NCBI GenBank assembly: GCA_025766275.1
Contig: JAFKAC010000191.1
Span: forward strand, 1 to 64,000
Direction: 5' to 3'
DNA: 64,000 nucleotides
Source of the DNA: Lactarius indigo
Taxonomy: Eukaryota > Basidiomycota > Agaricomycetes > Russulales > Russulaceae
The position numbers and the translations under genes were made by a program. Below, one piece after another: positions 56,721-64,000 of the stretch. The first letter of the stretch is position 1. The number at the start of each line of letters is the position of its first letter. Below the pieces are notes generated by a model that had not been told where the DNA came from, searched no databases, and worked only from the letters and a program-made list of their open reading frames with translations.

Positions 56721-57188
56721 GTCTTCGTCGAATAATCATTCCCCGAGTTATGGAGCGCGTGTTTCTGTCGTTCTTTTTTTTTTACGCCCTTACCCCTCGC
56801 CATGTTTCATACCATAACTCCTACGTTGTTTTGTCCTCTGCTCAGCCTATCGTGTAGACATGTAGGTTTGGGTCTGTTGGCAGCATTGAAATACATGTTG
56901 CTATAATTTGAAGTCCATTGGGGCCCCGGACCGACTGTGAACTCCAAAACTGGAATGGACTAAAGATTACTTTGGATGAAAGATTTCAGAGGCGTGAGGG
57001 AAAAGGTGGCGGATCTGAGTTGACCAGAAACATGTTAGGAGAATGTTCTTACGGTTCTGTGCTCTACCCGTTCTAAAGATATGCCTCAGGAAATGATCGG
57101 TGATCACGTGTGAACCAACGTTAGGGTCTTTAATTGGACCGACATCCGTTACTAAACACCTTCAAAAAACAACCATTTCCTCTGTCTA
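56721..57188. other. Intergenic; HEM1 3' end and ARL1 promoter
   Basis: Downstream of HEM1 a poly-T run (tttttttt) lies at about 56,775. ATCACGTG at about 57,103 contains an E-box 80 bp from the ARL1 start. No open frame, repeat or RNA gene was recognised. Confidence 0.5.
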
Positions 57189-58084
57189 ATGGGTCTCTCG
57201 GTCTCGTCTCTCCTCGGTTCTCTTTCGTCTCTCCTTAACTGGAGTAAAGACAAGGATGTGCGAATACTCATGCTCGGATTAGATTCGGCCGGAAAGGTAA
57301 GCGGAATATTTCATGACGTATGCGGGGAAATTGTCTCACAAAGTGTTTGACTTCGCGGTCGTGCAGACGACAATCTTGTACAGGCTACAGGTAGACATGC
57401 GTTTAAACTCTGCATTCCCCACTTTAACAGTTTCTTCGAAAGATTGGTGAAGTTGTGTCGACAATACCCAGTGAGTCATTGATCTGGAAATCGGATGATT
57501 TTTAAAACTAATGAAATTTCTTCAGCGATTGGCTTCAATGTGGAGACAGTTCAGGTATCTTAGCAGACCTTGAATTTTTCCCACCTTGCTCATACCGATT
57601 GGATGCCGTCAGTATAAGACTATTAAGTTCCAAGTATGGGATCTAGGCGGGCAATCTAGCATTCGGTGAGTGCGCGTCGAACCTGTTTCACCTGGGTCTC
57701 ATATATTGTCTAGGCCGTATTGGCGGTGTTATTTCCCGAATACTTCAGCCATCATCTATGTGATAGACTCTTCCGACCATTCCCGGCTACAGACGTCTCG
57801 GTCAGAGCTATTAACAATGCTATCAGAAGAAGAACTTGCGGGTGTGCCTCTCCTGGTATTCTGCAACAAGCAAGATGTAGAAGGTGCGCTCAAGCCGGAG
57901 GAGATAAGCGAGCAGTTGGGATTGGCCGGTGGTGAAAAGGGTCGTGATTGGAGTGTGAGGGGTAGTTGCGCCGTTAAGGGTGAGGGTATCGAGGAGGGTC
58001 TTGATTGGTGAGTCATGAACAATATGCAGGCCCCGATCACTAAAATGGGCTTTCAGGCTTGTCAATGCTATACAAAAGAAATAA
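57189..58084 (+). CDS. ARL1: ARF-like small GTPase ARL1
   Basis: Seven exons (57189-57296, 57367-57390, 57443-57470, 57526-57554, 57613-57665, 57714-58007, 58057-58084) encode 187 residues. Gly2 for myristoylation is present (MGLSVSSLLGSL). The G motifs are complete: GLDSAGKTT (P-loop), TIPTIGFNVETVQ (switch I), WDLGGQSSIRPYWRCYF (switch II, a hallmark of ARL1/ARF) and FCNKQD. The SAK-like motif reads SCAVKGEG. ARL1 recruits GRIP-domain golgins to the trans-Golgi. Exons 2-5 are 24-53 nt and exon 7 is 28 nt. A few extra residues around GEKGRDWSVR lengthen the C-terminal part slightly relative to the usual 181-183. Confidence 0.95.
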
Positions 58085-58253
58085 GGCGACTTCGGTGGTC
58101 CCTTCGTGCTCTCATCATATCTAGCATACGCTCTGCCGTGGAAACGGACAATGTAACCATAGTCTATCCATTATTCGTCTCACTGCATTGTCTCTGAACT
58201 AGATTTCCTTGTGTCAGCCTTTGAATCCGGTCGGCACGAATACAAATCTACTA

Positions 58254-60069
58254 CTATAAGCTATCGATCCCCCAAGTCCATTCCCAACGAGCATCAGCAT
58301 TCAAGTCACACTGCTGGCGGATTTCAGGGTCTCTTCTCCATACCCGAACGGTCCCATCATCTGAGCAGGTTGCCAATATATCATGAGCCCAATCCACACC
58401 ACCGACCTCGCCTTTCTGTCCAGGTAGCTCGATACCGCCCGAGTCTGGTAGTATTGGTGGTGCAGCCAGCGCTGTCTGTGACACGTCGAAGAGGAAGGCA
58501 GAAGCTCCCTTGTCGGTTCCTGAGCCTCCACTAACAAGCGACTTTCCATCTGGGGAAAGTGCCAAGTGGACCCAGAAAGAGTTGGTGTGCATATTCGGGT
58601 GCTTGAATGTGCCCTTATGCGACAATGGAAGAAGCGTAGATGCGGCGTAGGTATGCACTCGTGAGTCGACACCAAGCCCAAAAAGAAGACCGGTACTGGG
58701 ACCGGTCCCTGCCACGACAGAGGCCAGCCCTCGTGCTCGCCGTGCACCTTCGGTGATAGTTGGATCGAATGCAGACATGGTCACTGGTTGCACTGGTCGC
58801 TTCTGCCCTTTGGCCCGAGGAGCCGAAATCGGTTGCCGCAGGTCCCAAAGTCGCAGCATGCTATCTGCGAATTAAAAATGCCCTTCTAGAAGGGAAAGGC
58901 ACGGGCTTACCCATCAAACGATCCAGCGGAAATGAGTCCTTCCGATCGCCCCTCGGCGTACACCAGACTGGTGACTGTCCGCGCGGTGGGCGCAAACTTT
59001 CTCCTGCCACCCCTGTTTGCTCGTTTATCTTCACCATGTGCACCGTCAATGACAGTCACAGGCGAGTGGGAAGTGAGGCCATGCGCCGTGCTCCCTGCAA
59101 TGCGCAAATCCCAAACGCGAATCCCACCATCCCGCCCGCCCGTGCTAAGCAGGCTATCGTGCCGTGAGTCCCATATCACCGTTTTCACGGTGCTGGTGTG
59201 CCCGCGTAGGATATGCAACGTTTTACCGGTGGTGATGTCTGTGATGCGCGTGGTATGGTCTCCGGAGCAAGTTGCCAACAAAGTGTCGTCGGGAGACCAC
59301 TGAAGATCGAATATGCCGTTTTCGTGGATATTATGATCAATCCGTTTCGGGTCTACCGTAGCCAGTCGTGTCAATCTGGCCGATGCGCATTGACTGGAAT
59401 AACTGACCTCGTCCTAACTCTTCTCTCTTGGATGTGTCCCAAATGTATACCGTGCCCTGTTCTGTTGCCACCGCCAAATGTGGGACGGCACCGCGTTTTG
59501 CAGCTACCATCGATCAGATCTTTGTCGCGGCCCATATCTTGCAATGGGGGCATACCATGAGAATATGCACAAGCGTATGGTGGTGTGAAGAATGTGTCGG
59601 ATCTCTCAGAATAGCATTTGAAAACATCGGTCTTGTGCGAAGACACATAAGCGCGCAGTTGTGAGCGAGTCGGTACTGCGGTCGTCATTGATTAGGACTG
59701 CGGTGCGGCCGATAGAAAACAGGACTTGCAAGGCAAGGAACGGGAGGTGACTCCTGGACGCGACATGGCCAGGGCCTGTCTGGCATGAAAGAATGTGCGC
59801 GTCCTACGGGCAGCGCAAAACGCAACGGGGTCGTCTTCCTCTACCTTATCCAATTCGGCTTCGCACTTCTCTTCAGAAAGAGGTCCCTGAGTGGTATATT
59901 TCAATCGTTTAAGTCGTGCACCCTCGTTATTGTTGAGGCGCGGCCTCTTGACGAGGGCACGCCCCGGGGGTGACGGTGCCCCATGAAAGTCATGGGTGGG
60001 TCCCAAGGTAAGATTTGTACAATTAAAGAGAGCATCGTGCTGTGGTGGCAAGTTGGGACTAGGCGGCAT
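58254..60069 (-). CDS. CDT2: CDT2/DTL, WD40 substrate receptor of CRL4 ubiquitin ligase
   Basis: Five exons (60069-59721, 59675-59556, 59503-59419, 59375-58911, 58860-58254) give 541 residues. After an N-terminal ~115 residues with a basic nuclear signal (VKRPRLNNNEGARLKRLKY), WD repeats can be followed: LAVATEQGTVYIWDTSKREE, FDLQWSPDDTLLATCSGDHT, TTGKTLHILRGHTSTVKTV, LLSTGGRDGGIRVWDLR, VHLALSPDGKSLVSGGSGT and ILATCSDDGTVRVWRRDPE. The GRDGGIRVWDLR segment is typical of DTL. Cdt2 brings PCNA-bound substrates such as Cdt1 to DDB1-CUL4 during S phase. Exon 1 joins by a weak GTTTTC donor; starting at the internal ATG at 59,688 is an alternative without the nuclear signal. A long C-terminal tail with a PIP box is absent. 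Confidence 0.83.
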
Positions 60070-60195
60070 TGGATAAACGAAGTACGGTACGCGACGCGTT
60101 GAGCGCGTTCAGAAATAAAATCTGGTCACGTTGCCGCGTATCACGCGACCTTGAACGAGGAAACCGCAACCTGCAGGCTGCAGACCAATTAACGC
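60070..60195. promoter_or_regulatory. Shared CDT2/LYS12 promoter with MluI cell-cycle box
   Basis: Only 126 bp separate the two start codons. The stretch from 60,087 reads GTACGCGACGCGTTGAGCGC: a full ACGCGT box at 60,094-60,099 flanked by two near-copies (ACGCGA, GCGCGTT). ACGCGT is the binding site of MBF/DSC1-type G1/S factors, which control cdt2 in fission yeast. Control of CDT2 by MBF here is inference from the motif and the known regulon. Confidence 0.5.
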
Positions 60196-61839
<1,644 letters not shown>

Positions 61840-61977
61840 ACGAGTCGAGTCATGCTAGAGCTTGTCATGTGTTTGTGGCATGTCCACGCAACACGTAAAT
61901 TCCCACGACCCTTGCATTCTTGGCCACCCTGCCCGACCCGCCATTGCACTTTGTCGTCTCGCTTTTCTGCTCTTTAA

Positions 61978-63639
61978 ATGTCTATTCCACAAAGTACCAC
62001 GACTCCCGACAACACCATTAAATTGCGACCTGTGAAATTAAAACCTCCGCATCAAAGCAACCCATCCACCATGGCCGGAAACACTCCCAAAAAGGAGCCT
62101 TCGTTACCGCCTAAACGCGCCCCTCTCGGCGAGATCAGACCTCAGAACCCCCCCGTTCGAGAGCAATCACAACCCAAGAAACTCGGACGTCGTTCGAGCA
62201 AACCTATCCTTGATTGGTTTCAGCGAAAGCTTGGAGGGACGGGGAGAATGCGCCGCGCATCTGATGTCTCACACAGTCGAGCTGCTAACGGTGACCGTGG
62301 GGCATCTGCAAGGGATAAGCGACGGCCTGGCTTTCCTGACGGTCCCAGAGAACTGAGCCGCGTTCACTCGACCCCTTCCCGTGGACGGTCGAGCGCGAGT
62401 GGCGAACCCAGGAGGCTCAGTCAAGTTGTCCCCTCTATCCTTCCTTCGAGATCAACGGGAATCTCGACGAACGCTAACGACGTGACAAACGACCTGGATG
62501 ATGTAGAAGGACGTGGGGACGTCTCAACGTACCGTTCCTCTGTTGCTAGAGACTCGATGTGGTCTCCGACTAGCAATCTTGAGGCCGACGAAGATGCTTC
62601 TCTCCGACCATTCCCCCCAAGTTCTCCTCCTTCGCCTTCGCCTTCTCGTTCATCCTCTTCGGTCCTCTCAAACCCTCGTACTTTCCAGAGTATGGCGGCT
62701 AGTACCAAACCCACGACCTTGTTGAGTGTGGACCTGACCGGAGGGATGGCCCATATCGCACAGGCTCCCCCTACTCCCGGAACAGCCTCCAGGATACCTA
62801 TTCATCTGTGGTCAACCACAGGCGGAACTGGGCCCGGCTCTATATCGTTCTCCGCTCTTCCTCCATCGCCTACTTCCTCGTACTCCACCTCATTCAGGCT
62901 GGATGCCTCGCATCCTGTTCAAGCCCCACAACACACCACACATCATCCTCGTAATAACCCGCGCCCTTCTTCTCCCCCCCCGGACAATGCATCCGTGCTC
63001 ACTCTTGCGTCTTCCGCATTTGGTATCCCCGGTGCGCGAATAGGTGTCTCAGGTGGTGCCAATGATGCCACATCGTTTTCTCACTTCTCACAATTCGGTG
63101 GGAGCCGGCTGGGTGCTGAGGATCGTTCTAGTCATTTCATCCTCGGGGATGACCTAGACATGGAAGGTGACCGAGATGGCGATGCCAGTGTTCGCGCACT
63201 TAGGCCCCGAAGCTCGAGAAGGGGCAGCTGGGAAAGCGGGGCAAGTGGTTGGAGTGCAGGTCTAGGAAATGGGGGTGTTACTGGATTGTGCCCCGGAGCA
63301 TTTGCTGGCAAGAGCCTCCGTTCCCTAAGCGTCAAGACCGGTCAGATGAGTGCGGGAGGCAATCCAAATGAGGACGACGAGGACGAGGACGATCCATCGG
63401 TCGATGCTCCTTCAAACGAAGAGCCTTTGGAACCCTCGACTCCCTCAGGGGATGGAGGAGACCACCTATCCCCGTCAGATAGCAGTTCCACTGCTCCAGC
63501 ATCCTTACCCACCGTCAGCGTGGAAGCATCGGAAGATGACACACACCAATATGTTGTTACTCCTACACATGTGCAGAGCCTGGACTTGACAGAGTCACCG
63601 AAGATGACCGAGACTTCTTCGGAGAAGACGAGCGACTGA
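61978..63639 (+). CDS. Orphan Ser-rich protein
   Basis: One open frame of 553 residues with no intron, unusual for this window. I do not recognise the family. It is Ser/Pro/Thr-rich and mostly disordered. The one more ordered, basic segment is near residues 70-95 (SSKPILDWFQRKLGG), surrounded by Arg/Lys (PKKLGRRSSKP, TGRMRRASD); such a patch could bind membranes or a partner. An acidic run (EDDEDEDDPSVD) comes near residue 465, and the C-terminus repeats T-E-S/S-P motifs. Many SP and RRxS sites suggest phosphorylation. Codon-position bias and length support a real gene; function is unknown. Confidence 0.65.
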   Translation: MSIPQSTTTPDNTIKLRPVKLKPPHQSNPSTMAGNTPKKEPSLPPKRAPLGEIRPQNPPVREQSQPKKLGRRSSKPILDWFQRKLGGTGRMRRASDVSHSRAANGDRGASARDKRRPGFPDGPRELSRVHSTPSRGRSSASGEPRRLSQVVPSILPSRSTGISTNANDVTNDLDDVEGRGDVSTYRSSVARDSMWSPTSNLEADEDASLRPFPPSSPPSPSPSRSSSSVLSNPRTFQSMAASTKPTTLLSVDLTGGMAHIAQAPPTPGTASRIPIHLWSTTGGTGPGSISFSALPPSPTSSYSTSFRLDASHPVQAPQHTTHHPRNNPRPSSPPPDNASVLTLASSAFGIPGARIGVSGGANDATSFSHFSQFGGSRLGAEDRSSHFILGDDLDMEGDRDGDASVRALRPRSSRRGSWESGASGWSAGLGNGGVTGLCPGAFAGKSLRSLSVKTGQMSAGGNPNEDDEDEDDPSVDAPSNEEPLEPSTPSGDGGDHLSPSDSSSTAPASLPTVSVEASEDDTHQYVVTPTHVQSLDLTESPKMTETSSEKTSD

Positions 63640-64000
63640 GTTAGTTTTGCAGAATGAGGCTCGGGATATGATTACCTTCTACGCTTATGTCTGGACCGCG
63701 AGCATCCTTAATGTCATCGTATTCTAGTGATCGCTTCTGTGTCATTTTATGTACTGATGGCTCCTTGTGTTCTTTTATTACATTATACCCATGGTTGCCA
63801 ATAGTACATGCAATGAGCGCGATAGCATGCGAGCATGTCACCATCCCCACAATTGAGCGTCACGTTACGTTTCGCGTAGACTCCAGGAAGCGACCTACGT
63901 GAAAACCCGCGCGAGATCTGCGCTGGAGACAGCCCCACTTTTCGGCCAAGCGCTGCAGTCTCTGTCTCACACTCTTCCCACTTCTGTGGTAACTCAGACC
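63640..64000. other. Right flank; 3' region, no gene recognised
   Basis: This follows the stop of the Ser-rich gene. Short frames on both strands (about 70 codons) show no resemblance to any family. The last 100 bases are GC-richer and might be the start region of the next gene, but nothing can be called. Confidence 0.4.

Overview
This is a 64-kb piece of a filamentous basidiomycete nuclear genome, most likely Agaricomycotina. It is densely packed and very intron-rich. Almost every gene is split by GT-AG introns of about 45-60 nt, and many exons are under 30 nt. A homoisocitrate dehydrogenase gene (alpha-aminoadipate lysine pathway) marks it as fungal. I joined exons by hand, using splice signals, reading phase and protein-family similarity. 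Where given, exon sums are exact multiples of three, but no transcript data were available.

Layout. 0-14 kb: aldehyde dehydrogenase (cut by the left edge), tail-anchored acyl-CoA-binding protein, mitoribosomal mS34 and a GatC-like amidotransferase subunit in divergent orientation, an orphan nuclear-looking protein, a sugar transporter, an SDR enzyme, an Mpo1-like ER protein, SEC22, and an orphan SRAPSP-repeat protein. 14-29 kb: RAT1/XRN2, eIF2B-delta, MTP18, an FHA-forkhead factor, mitoribosomal uS11, QCR9 (a tiny gene in four exons), and an inositol hexakisphosphate kinase. 29.2-34.4 kb: a gene-poor interval containing a long-palindrome MITE-like element. 34-50 kb: ABHD4/5-type hydrolase, an orphan protein rich in SUMO-consensus motifs, the m6A methyltransferase IME4/METTL3, a second SDR, SFR1/Mei5, SND2/TMEM208, a SNAPC4-like Myb protein, TAF8, riboflavin kinase and CWC21. 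50-64 kb: a hotdog thioesterase, ARG8, HEM1, ARL1, CDT2, LYS12 and a Ser-rich orphan.

The window is mainly housekeeping: transcription and RNA (RAT1, TAF8, SNAPC4, CWC21, IME4), mitochondrial biogenesis (mS34, GatC, uS11m, QCR9, MTP18, HEM1, ARG8), membrane traffic (SEC22, ARL1, SND2), and genome maintenance (SFR1, CDT2). At least nine gene pairs are head-to-head with short shared promoters. Two of these pairs combine mitochondrial genes with each other. I found no gene cluster that looks like a new biosynthetic or defence system. The most unusual items are the multi-SUMO-motif protein, the palindromic element, a start-codon-only first exon in RAT1, GC-AG and very short introns, and a zinc-finger insertion in IME4.
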